A stretch of DNA of 41,166 nt, taken from assembly GCA_029561255.1 (NCBI GenBank), contig JAKQJH010000238.1, positions 1-41,166 of the forward strand. Reading direction: 5' to 3'. Both the position numbers and the translations under genes were made by a program. The stretch is from Bacteroidota bacterium (lineage in GTDB: Bacteria > Bacteroidota > Bacteroidia > Chitinophagales > Chitinophagaceae). Shown piece by piece: positions 18,872-28,560 of the stretch (position 1 is the stretch's first letter; each line of letters begins with the position of its first letter). A model generated the notes under the pieces. It was not told where the DNA came from. It worked only from the letters and a program-made list of their open reading frames with translations, and made no database searches.

Positions 18872-20215
18872 ATGCAAAATTACCTGATTCGGAATATACA
18901 GCTCGTCAATGAAGGACGGATCCACACGGCTGATGTACTCCTCAAAAACGGACGAATTGAAAGGATCGGCGGACAGATCAATGAAACCAATGCCGCAGTC
19001 ACTGAAATCAATGGGGAAGGAAAATTTCTACTGCCGGGCTGTATAGATGACCAGGTGCATTTCCGGGAGCCCGGACTGACCCATAAAGCCACCATTGGCA
19101 CTGAAGCCAAAGCAGCCGTAGCCGGTGGGGTCACCAGTTTTATGGAAATGCCCAATACGATTCCCAATGCCCTGACCCAGGAATTGCTGGAAGAGAAATA
19201 CCAGATCGCTTCCCGCAGCTCGGTGGCGAACTATTCCTTTTTCATGGGCACCGCCAATAACAATACGGAAGAGGTACTGCGGACCAATGAAAAAAAGAGA
19301 GATATCTGTGGGATTAAAATATTCATGGGCAGCAGCACCGGCAACATGCTGGTGGATAATCCCAATACCCTTGACCGGGTGTTCCGGGAATCCGAAGTAC
19401 TGATCGCCACCCACTGTGAAGATGAATCCATCATTAAACGTAATCTGGATCGTCTGAAAGCGGAAGGTCGTGAACTGGTACCGGCTGATCACCCCATTAT
19501 CCGGGACGAGGAAGCCTGTTACGAATCTTCGCTCTATGCCATCCAGATCGCTAAAAAGTACGGCACCCGCCTGCATATCCTGCATATCAGTACGGCAAGG
19601 GAACTCCAGCTATTTACCAATATGTTTCCGCTGAAAGACAAACGCATTACGTCCGAAGTCTGTGTTCACCACCTTCATTTCACCAGCGATGATTATGCAA
19701 AACTGGGCAATAAAATAAAATGCAACCCGGCTATCAAAGCTCCCCACAACCGGGAAGAATTATGGAAAGCCCTGCTGGATGACCGGCTGGACATTATAGC
19801 CACCGATCATGCCCCGCATACCTGGGCAGAAAAAAATGAGCCCTACGAAAAAGCACATGCAGGTCTGCCCCTGGTGCAGCATTCTCTCCTGCTGATGCTT
19901 CATTATGTGAAACAAGGAAAATTATCCCTTGAAAAAGTAGTAGAGAAAATGAGTCATGCACCGGCTGACTGTTTCCAGGTAAAAGAAAGAGGCTATATCC
20001 GCGAAGGCTACCATGCCGACCTCGTGATTGCGGACCTCAATGAACCGTACACCGTCACCAAAGAAAACATCCTGTATAAATGCGGCTGGAGCCCGTTAGA
20101 AGGTGTTGAATTCCCGGCTAGCATTACCTATACTTTTGTAAACGGGCATTTGGTGTATGGAAATGGGGAGGTGAATGAATCTCAATTTGGTGAACGGTTA
20201 AAGTTCATACGCTAA
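18872..20215 (+). CDS. pyrC: Dihydroorotase
   Basis: LPGCIDDQVHFREPGLTHKATI, ATHCEDES, LHILHIST, DIIATDHAPHTWAEK. ATG 18872 preferred; the track starts at 18839. Confidence 0.93.
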   Translation: MQNYLIRNIQLVNEGRIHTADVLLKNGRIERIGGQINETNAAVTEINGEGKFLLPGCIDDQVHFREPGLTHKATIGTEAKAAVAGGVTSFMEMPNTIPNALTQELLEEKYQIASRSSVANYSFFMGTANNNTEEVLRTNEKKRDICGIKIFMGSSTGNMLVDNPNTLDRVFRESEVLIATHCEDESIIKRNLDRLKAEGRELVPADHPIIRDEEACYESSLYAIQIAKKYGTRLHILHISTARELQLFTNMFPLKDKRITSEVCVHHLHFTSDDYAKLGNKIKCNPAIKAPHNREELWKALLDDRLDIIATDHAPHTWAEKNEPYEKAHAGLPLVQHSLLLMLHYVKQGKLSLEKVVEKMSHAPADCFQVKERGYIREGYHADLVIADLNEPYTVTKENILYKCGWSPLEGVEFPASITYTFVNGHLVYGNGEVNESQFGERLKFIR

Positions 20216-20216
20216 A

Positions 20217-20299
20217 AAAAAGAACCAAGATGCCGAAAGAAGAACCAAGAACCAAAGATGCCAAGATGCCAAAGAAGGTTCAAATTACAAAGGACAAAT
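20217..20299 (+). repeat. Array A: AGAACCA/AGATGCCA 7-8 nt repeats
   Basis: AAAAAAAGAACCAAGATGCCGAAAGAAGAACCAAGAACCAAAGATGCCAAGATGCCAAAGAAGG. Confidence 0.9.
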
Positions 20300-20383
20300 A
20301 ATAAACAAGATATTCTAAGTTCTTTACTTCAGTTTTGGGATTTATGTTTTCTATGAACTAAAATACAAAAAAGTGTTACTGGG

Positions 20384-20749
20384 TCAGGAATCGCCTTTCT
20401 TTTTCAGAATGGCGGTAAAAATTAATACAAATTCTCTTGCCTCCTGTCTGAGTGCTGATCTTTCTTCTTCCTCCTTACTACTGCCATCCGTAATGACCAA
20501 CTTTAACCAATATCCTGATTCTTTTGCTTCACGACGGCAGGTTTTTATTTTCATAATAAAGTCCTTTCCACCAATTCCCTCGTTTGCTTCAATATAATTC
20601 GCACCTGGCGAACTTCCTGAACGTATCAATTGTGGTACAAACTCATTATTTGCCTGGTTTTTTGGCAACTTTAAACAGAAATCCCTCACACGTTCCGCAA
20701 ACCGACTGGTTCTATCCTCCAGATCAAATTTTCTATTATTTTCTGTCAT
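20384..20749 (-). CDS. Four-helix-bundle protein (S23 / 23S rRNA intervening-sequence protein family)
   Basis: RFAERVRDFCLKLPKN...FVPQLIRSGSSPGANYIEANEG...DFIMKIKTCRREAKESGYWLKL is the family signature; TAGGTTTG box 11 nt before ATG. Confidence 0.92.
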   Translation of the reverse strand: MTENNRKFDLEDRTSRFAERVRDFCLKLPKNQANNEFVPQLIRSGSSPGANYIEANEGIGGKDFIMKIKTCRREAKESGYWLKLVITDGSSKEEEERSALRQEAREFVLIFTAILKKKGDS

Positions 20750-20873
20750 TGGTTTTTAACCAAACCTAATAACAACTATTTTCATCGAGATGTCCAAAAC
20801 ACCACAATTTTCTGCTTTTTTCCCCCTCTTCATCTTGTCTTTTCCTCTTTCAACCTCTCCCTATTGATGCTTT

Positions 20874-21001
20874 TTTGATCCTTGTCATTTGGTCCTTCTT
20901 TGGCTTCTTGGCATCTTCGGTTCTTGGATCTTTTTTTGGCATCTTGTCATTTGGTTCTTCTTTCGGCATCTTGGCATCTTCGGTTCTTGGTTCTTTTTTA
21001 A
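20874..21001 (-). repeat. Array B: same family as array A, inverted, with an internal 62-bp tandem duplication
   Basis: Reverse complement reads AAAAAAGAACCAAGAACCGAAGATGCCAAGATGCCG...; TTGTCATTTGG starts at 20882 and again at 20944. Confidence 0.9.
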
Positions 21002-21004
21002 GTT

Positions 21005-22321
21005 ATGCAAATCGACCACACTTCCTTCAACGACATCTCCATCTTCCACCCGGAAGAGGAATTCTCCATATTCCATAAACTGAACTTTACCCGTACGGTG
21101 GGTGGACGGGAATGGTTGCGGAAGTTTTTTACGGAGCCGCACAGTGACCTGAATAAGATCAGGGGTACCCAGAAAGTGATCCGGACCTTTATGGAACATA
21201 TTCATCACTGGCCGTCGGAGATCAGCAATGGTACGGTGCTGGTTATCGATAAATTTCTCGACTACCCGATCGATCCGATCAGTGAGGCGCCCGCTTCTTT
21301 TAATAACCTGTTGTACAAATGGCTGCACAATGCGGATTATTCGATGATCAAATATTCGATGCCGCATTTCGGGGATTTTTTCCGGGGACTCCGACAGGTG
21401 TCCGAATTGCTGACGGACCTCGACCTGCCTCCCGCCATTAAATTATATGTGGACCGAATCAGCGGTTTACTCAAGGAACCTCCTTTGAAAAAACTGGCTG
21501 AAACGGCCAGGGGGGAACGGCTCAGTACAGGTCAGAATTTGTATTTCGCGTATCATATGCGTGGCCGGTATAAAAACAGTACGCTGGAACTGATTGATAT
21601 TTTCAGCCGGCTGGACGCCTGGTATTCGATGGCGGTGGCGGTTAAAACATACCAGCTCAGCTTCCCGGAATTTGTAGAACAAAGCACGCCCCTGGTGGAT
21701 GCCAAAGGACTGTACCATATTCTGCTTCCCACGCCTGTCGCTTACGACCTGCAAATGAATCCCGAACAGAATTTCGTTTTCCTGACCGGGGCGAATATGG
21801 CGGGGAAAAGTACACTGATCAAATCTGTAGGTGCCGCCGTATTCCTGGCCCATATCGGAATGGGTGTACCCGCCCAACACATGAAGCTGACCCTGTTTGA
21901 CGGGCTGCTCAGTAATATCAATGTAGTGGATAATATTGCCAAAGGGGAAAGTTTTTTCTTCAATGAAGTGCAACGGATCAAGAACACCATTGACAAAATA
22001 AATAACGGGAAAAAATGGCTGGTGCTGATCGATGAACTGTTCAAAGGAACCAATGTACAGGATGCCATGAAGTGTTCCCTCACCGTGATCAAAGGACTGA
22101 TCAAAATAAAAAATTCCCTTTTCATCCTTTCCACCCACCTCTATGAGATCGGGGAAGAGCTGAAAACCTATCCCAATATTTCCTTCCGGTATTTTGAAAC
22201 CAACGTTACCGAAGACCAGCTTTCCTTCAGCTACCAGCTCCGCGAAGGCATCAGCAATGACCGGATCGGCTATGTGATCCTGAAGCGGGAAAAAGTGGTG
22301 GAAATGCTGGAGAATCTATAG
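21005..22321 (+). CDS. MutS-related ATPase (short, lacks N-terminal mismatch-binding domain)
   Basis: FLTGANMAGKSTLIKSVGAAVFLAHIGMGVPA, LIDELFKGTN, FILSTHLYE. Confidence 0.9.
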   Translation: MQIDHTSFNDISIFHPEEEFSIFHKLNFTRTVGGREWLRKFFTEPHSDLNKIRGTQKVIRTFMEHIHHWPSEISNGTVLVIDKFLDYPIDPISEAPASFNNLLYKWLHNADYSMIKYSMPHFGDFFRGLRQVSELLTDLDLPPAIKLYVDRISGLLKEPPLKKLAETARGERLSTGQNLYFAYHMRGRYKNSTLELIDIFSRLDAWYSMAVAVKTYQLSFPEFVEQSTPLVDAKGLYHILLPTPVAYDLQMNPEQNFVFLTGANMAGKSTLIKSVGAAVFLAHIGMGVPAQHMKLTLFDGLLSNINVVDNIAKGESFFFNEVQRIKNTIDKINNGKKWLVLIDELFKGTNVQDAMKCSLTVIKGLIKIKNSLFILSTHLYEIGEELKTYPNISFRYFETNVTEDQLSFSYQLREGISNDRIGYVILKREKVVEMLENL

Positions 22322-22380
22322 GCAACCGTTCCTCATTTTCCATTATGACCCGGCGGATTATTTTTCTATCTTGTGTCCCT

Positions 22381-24000
22381 ATGAAGTTATCCCTGACGGC
22401 CCTGTTTGCCTTGCTGTTTTCCGCGTCGGTTACCGCCCAGACAAATACAGATATCCTGCATTACCGGTTTGCTATTGAGCTGAATGACCAGAATGACACT
22501 ATTGTTGGCCATACCCAGATCACCCTGGTAACAACATCTGCGGGCCGTTCAGTAACCCTCGACCTGCAAAGCATTTCTCCAAAAGGAAAAGGGATGATCG
22601 TCGGCAGGACGGTATTTCCTTATGTTGTAAACGGAAACGACAATGCGCCCACCAGCCGGTTCACACATCAGAAAAATAAACTGACCATTGAAGCACTCCA
22701 GCCATTCAATACCGGTGATACGCTTCAGTTGTTTATTCAATACAAAGGGATCCCGGAAGATGGAATGATCATTTCAAAAAACAGTTATGGCCACCGTACA
22801 TTTTTTGCAGACAACTGGCCTGACCGGGCCCACCACTGGATTCCCTGTGTGGATCAGCCGGGTGATAAAGCCAGTTTTGAATTTTTAGTCACTGCCCCTG
22901 AACACTACCAGGTGGTGTCCAATGGAATACAAATTGAAGAAACCAGTTTGTCCGGTCATAAAAAGCTAACACACTGGCGTGAAGACATTGCCTTGCCAAC
23001 AAAAGTGATGGTGATCGGGGTAGCAGCCTTTGCCGTGCAGCATACCGGTTTTGTCAATAATTGTATTCCGGTCAGTTCCTGGGTATTCCCGGAAAATGCA
23101 GAGAAGGGTTTTTATGATTACAGCATCGGCACGGAAGTACTCGCCTTCTTTGATCAGTACATCGGCCCCTACCCTTACCGAAAACTGGCCAATGTACAAT
23201 CCAAAACCGTCTATGGAGGAATGGAAAATGCGGGAGCCATATTTTATTATGAAAACTCCGTAACCGGGCAGCGGAGCGAAGAAGGATTATTTGCCCATGA
23301 AATCGTACACCAGTGGTTTGGGGATATGGCTACGGAGAAAAGTTTTGCGCATCTCTGGCTCAGTGAGGGATTTGCTACCTACCTGACCCATATTTATATG
23401 GAACACCAATACGGTACTGACAGTCTGAACAAAAGAATGAAAGAGGATCGGGCTTCGGTATTAAGTTTTGTTAAAGAAAGTAAGCGTCCGGTGGTCGACA
23501 GCACCCCCAACTATAAAAGTCTGCTCAATGCAAACAGCTACCAAAAAGGCAGTTGGGTGTTGCATATGTTGCGACGGGAAATCGGGGACTCCCTATTTCA
23601 TGCTGGGGTTCGTGCGTACTATGATTTGTATAAAGGACGTAATGCAGAAACCAAAGACCTGCAGGTTGTATTTGAAAGAATTTCAGGCAAACCGCTGGAA
23701 ACATTTTTCCGGCAATGGTTATTCCGCGGTGTAAATCCGAAATTGCAGATCAGCTGGAAGGAAGATCCGTCGACGGATGGCCTGATCATCACCATTGACC
23801 AGGTGCAAAAAGGAGATCCTTTTGAAATGGCGCTGGAAATGGAATTGCATTATGAAGGGAATAGTAAAGAAGTACGTCGTTTTGATCTCAGTAAAATCTC
23901 CCATAGCTTTTTAATAACCGGTAAAGGAAATTTGTTGAAAATAATCCCGGATCCAGGGACTTCCTTACTTGCTGAATTCAACATTTTATCCGGGAAATAA
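22381..24000 (+). CDS. Secreted M1 family aminopeptidase
   Basis: YGGMENAGA, HEIVHQWFGD...SEGFATY; signal peptide MKLSLTALFALLFSASVTAQ from the ATG at 22381. Confidence 0.95.
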   Translation: MKLSLTALFALLFSASVTAQTNTDILHYRFAIELNDQNDTIVGHTQITLVTTSAGRSVTLDLQSISPKGKGMIVGRTVFPYVVNGNDNAPTSRFTHQKNKLTIEALQPFNTGDTLQLFIQYKGIPEDGMIISKNSYGHRTFFADNWPDRAHHWIPCVDQPGDKASFEFLVTAPEHYQVVSNGIQIEETSLSGHKKLTHWREDIALPTKVMVIGVAAFAVQHTGFVNNCIPVSSWVFPENAEKGFYDYSIGTEVLAFFDQYIGPYPYRKLANVQSKTVYGGMENAGAIFYYENSVTGQRSEEGLFAHEIVHQWFGDMATEKSFAHLWLSEGFATYLTHIYMEHQYGTDSLNKRMKEDRASVLSFVKESKRPVVDSTPNYKSLLNANSYQKGSWVLHMLRREIGDSLFHAGVRAYYDLYKGRNAETKDLQVVFERISGKPLETFFRQWLFRGVNPKLQISWKEDPSTDGLIITIDQVQKGDPFEMALEMELHYEGNSKEVRRFDLSKISHSFLITGKGNLLKIIPDPGTSLLAEFNILSGK

Positions 24001-24071
24001 AACCATTTTTCCGGGAAAAACACAGGTAGCAGAACGGACAGTCTGGCTTTATTATTCTCTACCTTTCCTTC

Positions 24072-25622
24072 ATGCTGATTAAAACATTTGGCAGTGCCGT
24101 TTATGGCGTGGAAGCCACCACGATTACCATTGAAGTAAACTGGATTCAGAACCAGGGCAAGGACCCGTTGATTGTGGGTTTACCGGATAATGCGGTAAAG
24201 GAAAGCCTGCAACGTATCGAGAGTACCTTTAAAACAAACAGCTATGATTTTCCCCGCACCAAAGTGGTGGTGAATATGGCACCGGCGGATATCCGTAAAA
24301 GTGGTACGGCGTTTGACCTTCCTATTGCATTGGGAATACTCGCTGCTTCTGAACAAATCAGTAATCCTGAGTCCCTGTCTTCCTATATTATCATGGGTGA
24401 GTTATCACTTAATGGTGAAATACGGCCCATCAAGGGAGCATTACCCATTGCCATCCAGGCGCGCAAAGAAGGGTTTAAAGGATTAATCGTGCCCAATGTA
24501 AATGCCAAAGAAGCCGGTATGGTCAACCAGTTGCAGGTCTACGGCATTGGTCATATCAATGAAGTGATTGATTTTTTTATCAATGGGGAGCAGGGGCTGG
24601 AACCCATCGTGATCAATACCCGGGAAGAATTTTTTCATTCACAGTATGATTTTGAGATTGATTTCTCCGAAGTAAAAGGGCAGGAAAACATCAAGCGTGC
24701 ATTGGAAATTGCGGCCGCCGGTGGACATAACGCCATTCTGATCGGTCCGCCCGGTGCCGGTAAAACCATGCTGGCTAAAAGACTGCCCACCATTCTGCCT
24801 CCGCTGACCTTGCAGGAAGCATTGGAGACCACCAAGATTCATTCGGTGGCCGGAAAGTTACCGGAGAATGCCACGCTGGTTTCGAAGCGCCCCTTCAGAA
24901 GTCCTCATCACACCATTTCCGATGTAGCCCTTGTAGGCGGAGGAGGCATTCCACAGCCCGGAGAAATTTCACTGGCACATAACGGGGTGTTGTTTTTGGA
25001 TGAGTTGCCTGAATTTAAACGGACAGTTCTGGAAGTGATGCGGCAGCCGATGGAAGAAAGAAGGGTGACGATCTCAAGAGCTAAAGTAGCGGTGGACTTC
25101 CCGGCTTCTTTTATGCTGATGGCTTCAATGAATCCATGCCCCTGCGGGTATTATAATCACCCGGACCGGGTATGCAGTTGCGGTCCCGGTATGGTGCAGA
25201 AATATTTAAATAAAATTTCCGGTCCCTTGCTCGACCGGATTGACCTGCATGTGGAAGTCACGCCGGTGGCTTTCAGCGAACTTTCCGCCATCCGGCCGGC
25301 CGAACCTTCTTGCGCGATCCGTGACCGGGTGATTAAAGCAAGGGAAATACAGGCGGAACGTTATAAAGAAAATCCAGGCGTGTATTGCAATGCACAAATG
25401 AGCAGTAAACAACTGAAAGAAATCTGTGTGATTAATGCGGTGGGTGCTAACCTGCTTAAAGCGGCCATGCAGAAACTCAATCTCTCAGCCCGGGCGTATG
25501 ACCGGATCCTGAAAGTGAGCCGTACGATCGCGGACCTGTGTGACAGTCCGGATATAAAACCCGAGCACCTGGCAGAAGCCATCCATTACCGCAGTCTGGA
25601 CAGGGAAGGTTGGGGCGGCTGA
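24072..25622 (+). CDS. yifB: YifB/ComM family Mg-chelatase-like AAA ATPase
   Basis: VVNMAPADIRKSGTAFDLPIALGIL, IGPPGAGKTMLAKRLPTILPPL, HNGVLFLDELPEF, MNPCPCGY. Confidence 0.95.
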   Translation: MLIKTFGSAVYGVEATTITIEVNWIQNQGKDPLIVGLPDNAVKESLQRIESTFKTNSYDFPRTKVVVNMAPADIRKSGTAFDLPIALGILAASEQISNPESLSSYIIMGELSLNGEIRPIKGALPIAIQARKEGFKGLIVPNVNAKEAGMVNQLQVYGIGHINEVIDFFINGEQGLEPIVINTREEFFHSQYDFEIDFSEVKGQENIKRALEIAAAGGHNAILIGPPGAGKTMLAKRLPTILPPLTLQEALETTKIHSVAGKLPENATLVSKRPFRSPHHTISDVALVGGGGIPQPGEISLAHNGVLFLDELPEFKRTVLEVMRQPMEERRVTISRAKVAVDFPASFMLMASMNPCPCGYYNHPDRVCSCGPGMVQKYLNKISGPLLDRIDLHVEVTPVAFSELSAIRPAEPSCAIRDRVIKAREIQAERYKENPGVYCNAQMSSKQLKEICVINAVGANLLKAAMQKLNLSARAYDRILKVSRTIADLCDSPDIKPEHLAEAIHYRSLDREGWGG

Positions 25623-25629
25623 AGAATAC

Positions 25630-27057
25630 TTATTTTACTTCAAACCCTTTTCGTTGTTCCCGGCTTAGCATGGCGGTGGCTTCCGCATCATTCACAAATG
25701 CTTCCTGCTCCGGATTCCACTGCAACTTCCGTTTCAGTTTCATGGAAATATGATGCAATAAACAAGCGGAACAAGAACGATGGGCTTCCTCCACCGGGGC
25801 AATGGTGGCTTTATTATCGCGGATGGCTTCAAGCCAGTTGCCATGGTGGTCATTGCTGACAGTAAAATGAAATTCCTTTTCCCCGATGACTGATGTCAGC
25901 AGCTTCGGGTCACTGGCATCCAGTTTCTTTGCCTGTTCACCAGGTTTTGAGGGGTCACTGCTGGTGGCCTGGTAATCGCCGCGGGACACAAATATCCAAC
26001 CTTGGGTACCCTCAAATTTAATCCCGTTGGGATATTCATTACTAACGGACATGCTCACCCCGTTATTATACCGGGCGCCGGTCCTGAAAACACCATGCAC
26101 ATCCCAGAGGCCGCCGGTATTGAATTCCACTTTCTCACACCAGACCTCTACAGGCCCGCTGCCCTCCATGCCCATTCCCCAGTGAGCGCTGTCGATATGG
26201 TGTGAGCCCCAGCCGGTGATCATGCCCGCCCCAAACTGTTCGCATCGGAGCCAGCCAGGACGACCATAATCCTTTTGCGGATGCACGCGTTCTTCGGTGT
26301 AGTAGGCTTCGGGAGTAGAACCCAGCCACATATTATAATCAAAACCGGCGGGTACCGGCATCTCTGTTTTATTTCCCCCCGGCGGATCACCCGGTAGTCC
26401 TACATATACATTTTTCAGTTCACCGATCCGTCCATTGCGGACCAGTTCCGCCGCATACCTGAATTGTTCCGCACTGCGTTGCTGACTGCCGATCTGGAAT
26501 TTCACACCGGTTTTGCGGATCACATCCGACATCACACGTCCTTCTGCAATGGTCAGCGAAGCTGGCTTCTGCATATAAATATGTTTACCCGCCCGTGCGG
26601 CCGCCACGCCGATCATCGCATGTGAATGATCGGGGGTACTGATCAATACGGCATCAATATCCTTGTTCAATAATAACTCCCGGTAATCAGAATAGATTTT
26701 CACCCCATCAAAGGGCTTCCCTTCTTTTTTGGCATAATATTCATTGACCAGTTGTTGGCCATCAGCAGCACGACGGCTATCCACATCACAGACAGCCATC
26801 ACCCGCGCAAAATCCTGTTTCCATACACCTGGTATATCATGTCCGCGTGAAATACGTCCGACACCGATTGCGGCCACATTGATCCAGTTGCCGGGCGCAT
26901 ATTTACCAAAAACGGAAGCCGGAACAATAGTAGGGAAACTCAGGGCAAGCCCGGTACCAAGCGCCGCTTTGACGGAGTCATTCAGGAATTTACGGCGGTT
27001 CAGGTTTTTTTCTTTGCTTTCAGCAGCAGGATGATTCCGCTGTTTTTTCTTTTTCAT
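25630..27057 (-). CDS. Gfo/Idh/MocA family oxidoreductase with Tat-like signal
   Basis: NRRKFLNDSVKAALG signal, INVAAIGVGRISRGHDIP, ISTPDHSHAMIGVAAARAGKHIYMQKPASLTIAEG. ATG 27057 preferred over the TTG at 27066. Confidence 0.92.
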   Translation of the reverse strand: MKKKKQRNHPAAESKEKNLNRRKFLNDSVKAALGTGLALSFPTIVPASVFGKYAPGNWINVAAIGVGRISRGHDIPGVWKQDFARVMAVCDVDSRRAADGQQLVNEYYAKKEGKPFDGVKIYSDYRELLLNKDIDAVLISTPDHSHAMIGVAAARAGKHIYMQKPASLTIAEGRVMSDVIRKTGVKFQIGSQQRSAEQFRYAAELVRNGRIGELKNVYVGLPGDPPGGNKTEMPVPAGFDYNMWLGSTPEAYYTEERVHPQKDYGRPGWLRCEQFGAGMITGWGSHHIDSAHWGMGMEGSGPVEVWCEKVEFNTGGLWDVHGVFRTGARYNNGVSMSVSNEYPNGIKFEGTQGWIFVSRGDYQATSSDPSKPGEQAKKLDASDPKLLTSVIGEKEFHFTVSNDHHGNWLEAIRDNKATIAPVEEAHRSCSACLLHHISMKLKRKLQWNPEQEAFVNDAEATAMLSREQRKGFEVK

Positions 27058-27101
27058 ATGTGGCAAATAGTTTATCCGGGTTCAACACGTTCGGAAACCG
27101 G

Positions 27102-28277
27102 TTATTTTCTTAATGAAAGGACCGTTGCATTCTTCTGAGCTTTCAGGGCCAGCTCGGTTGCGAGGAAGCAGTGTGCTTGCGACATGGCTGTTTCGGTACG
27201 GTTCAGCACATCATCCACGAAACGGGGACCGAAAGGCAGTATCTCATTATTACAATCCATGTGCAGCATTTCCTTTTTATTCACCAGGTATAAATGGTTA
27301 CCACCTTTATGCGCCGATACGATATCCGTGTTCTTGCGTACTTCAATATAACCTTCTGTGCCCATAATGGTCAGGCGGCCATCGCCCCAGGAATTGAGTC
27401 CGTCCGGTGTAAACCAATCGACTCTGATATAACCTAATCCACCGTTTCCACTCAACATTACATCGCCAAAATCCTCGAATAAAGGTTTATCGGGGTGGTG
27501 CAGGTTTCCAATCTGTGAAGCCACAATCCGGGCTTCTGTGGTTCCGGTAAAATGCAGGTATTGGTCAAACTGATGGGAACCGATATCGGTTAAAATACCG
27601 CCAAAACGATTCTTGTCCCAGAACCAATCCGGTCGTACAGCCAGGCCGGTTTTTCCAATATTATTATTGATCCGGTGTGGTGCTAAATTGATCGTTTGTA
27701 TTACCTGGCCAATGGCACCTGCTTTTACCAGCTGACTGGCTTTTTCCGTGCCTTTATTTTCCAGCCGCTCACTGTACATAATTGAATAGATCCGCTTCGT
27801 TTCTTTCTGCACTTTTTTTACTGCTGCCAGTTGTTTAAGCGTAATGATGCCGGGCTTATCGGTTAAATAATCTTTGCCATGCTGCATAACCCGGATCCCC
27901 AGTGGAGCCCGTTCATCGGGAATGCCCGAGCTCAATACCAGGTGTATGGACGGATCTTCGAGGATCTCCGCTTCATTCTTTGCCATCCTGGCTTCGGGAT
28001 AAGCTTTTAAAAAGGCAGCTGACAGGTCTGCTTCTATGGCATATAAGGCCACCAGTTCGCCTCCTCCTCTTTTTATGGCTTCTGTCATTCCATAAATATG
28101 CGGATGGTTGATATTAATGACAGCGAATTTTATTTTGCCGGCAGGGATCACGGGGGCTTCCACATAGGAAGGACCGATCCCGGTAAAATTACCTGTCATG
28201 GGTGCCAGCATCATTAATCCGGATGCTTTGCTGACGTCCTGTAAAAACTGTCTCCGATTGGGCTTTTTGTGGCGCAT
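27102..28277 (-). CDS. Gfo/Idh/MocA family oxidoreductase with Tat-like signal (second copy)
   Basis: NRRQFLQDVSKASG signal, KDYLTDKPGIITLKQL, GGILTDIGSHQFDQYLHF. Confidence 0.9.
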   Translation of the reverse strand: MRHKKPNRRQFLQDVSKASGLMMLAPMTGNFTGIGPSYVEAPVIPAGKIKFAVININHPHIYGMTEAIKRGGGELVALYAIEADLSAAFLKAYPEARMAKNEAEILEDPSIHLVLSSGIPDERAPLGIRVMQHGKDYLTDKPGIITLKQLAAVKKVQKETKRIYSIMYSERLENKGTEKASQLVKAGAIGQVIQTINLAPHRINNNIGKTGLAVRPDWFWDKNRFGGILTDIGSHQFDQYLHFTGTTEARIVASQIGNLHHPDKPLFEDFGDVMLSGNGGLGYIRVDWFTPDGLNSWGDGRLTIMGTEGYIEVRKNTDIVSAHKGGNHLYLVNKKEMLHMDCNNEILPFGPRFVDDVLNRTETAMSQAHCFLATELALKAQKNATVLSLRK

Positions 28278-28560
28278 GCAAATCGTTTTTTTGAATTAGG
28301 ACACCGGAATGTTGTACAATCCCGGATGAAAATAAATGTAACTATTTTTGATTGAACCACTATCCGGGGGTTGCCCGGTTTTCCCGGATGAAAACAGCAA
28401 CCGACAGACTGAACAGCTGTTTGATTGGATTCTGGAGGGTGCTAAATGACTAAAAAAGAAGAGAAAAGAGCCCGGGGCCTGTTAACTTGGCATATTTCCT
28501 AAACTTGTACGAAGTTTGTACATTGAATCTGCATTCCCATTTTTCGCCTCAATCCCATTT

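Larger units (their letters stand above)
20216..21004. mobile_element. Candidate repeat-bounded cassette carrying a four-helix-bundle gene
   Basis: Inverted 7-8 nt unit arrays at both ends with a shared A-tract/GAACCAAG head, filling the entire pyrC to mutS-like gap. No transposase. Confidence 0.5.

Noticed and set aside
20384-20749. Diversity-generating retroelement (Avd-like accessory protein)
   Set aside because: No reverse transcriptase, template repeat or variable repeat found in the window; family resemblance only.
20874-21001. CRISPR-like array
   Set aside because: Units are 7-8 nt and contiguous, with no unique spacers; no cas genes in the window.
20216-21004. Insertion sequence
   Set aside because: No transposase ORF and no clear target-site duplication; the ends are repeat arrays, so only a candidate cassette is claimed.
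25630-28277. Two tandem oxidoreductases as a novel pathway
   Set aside because: Adjacent Tat-exported Gfo/Idh/MocA genes are common in this phylum; no unusual partner gene nearby.
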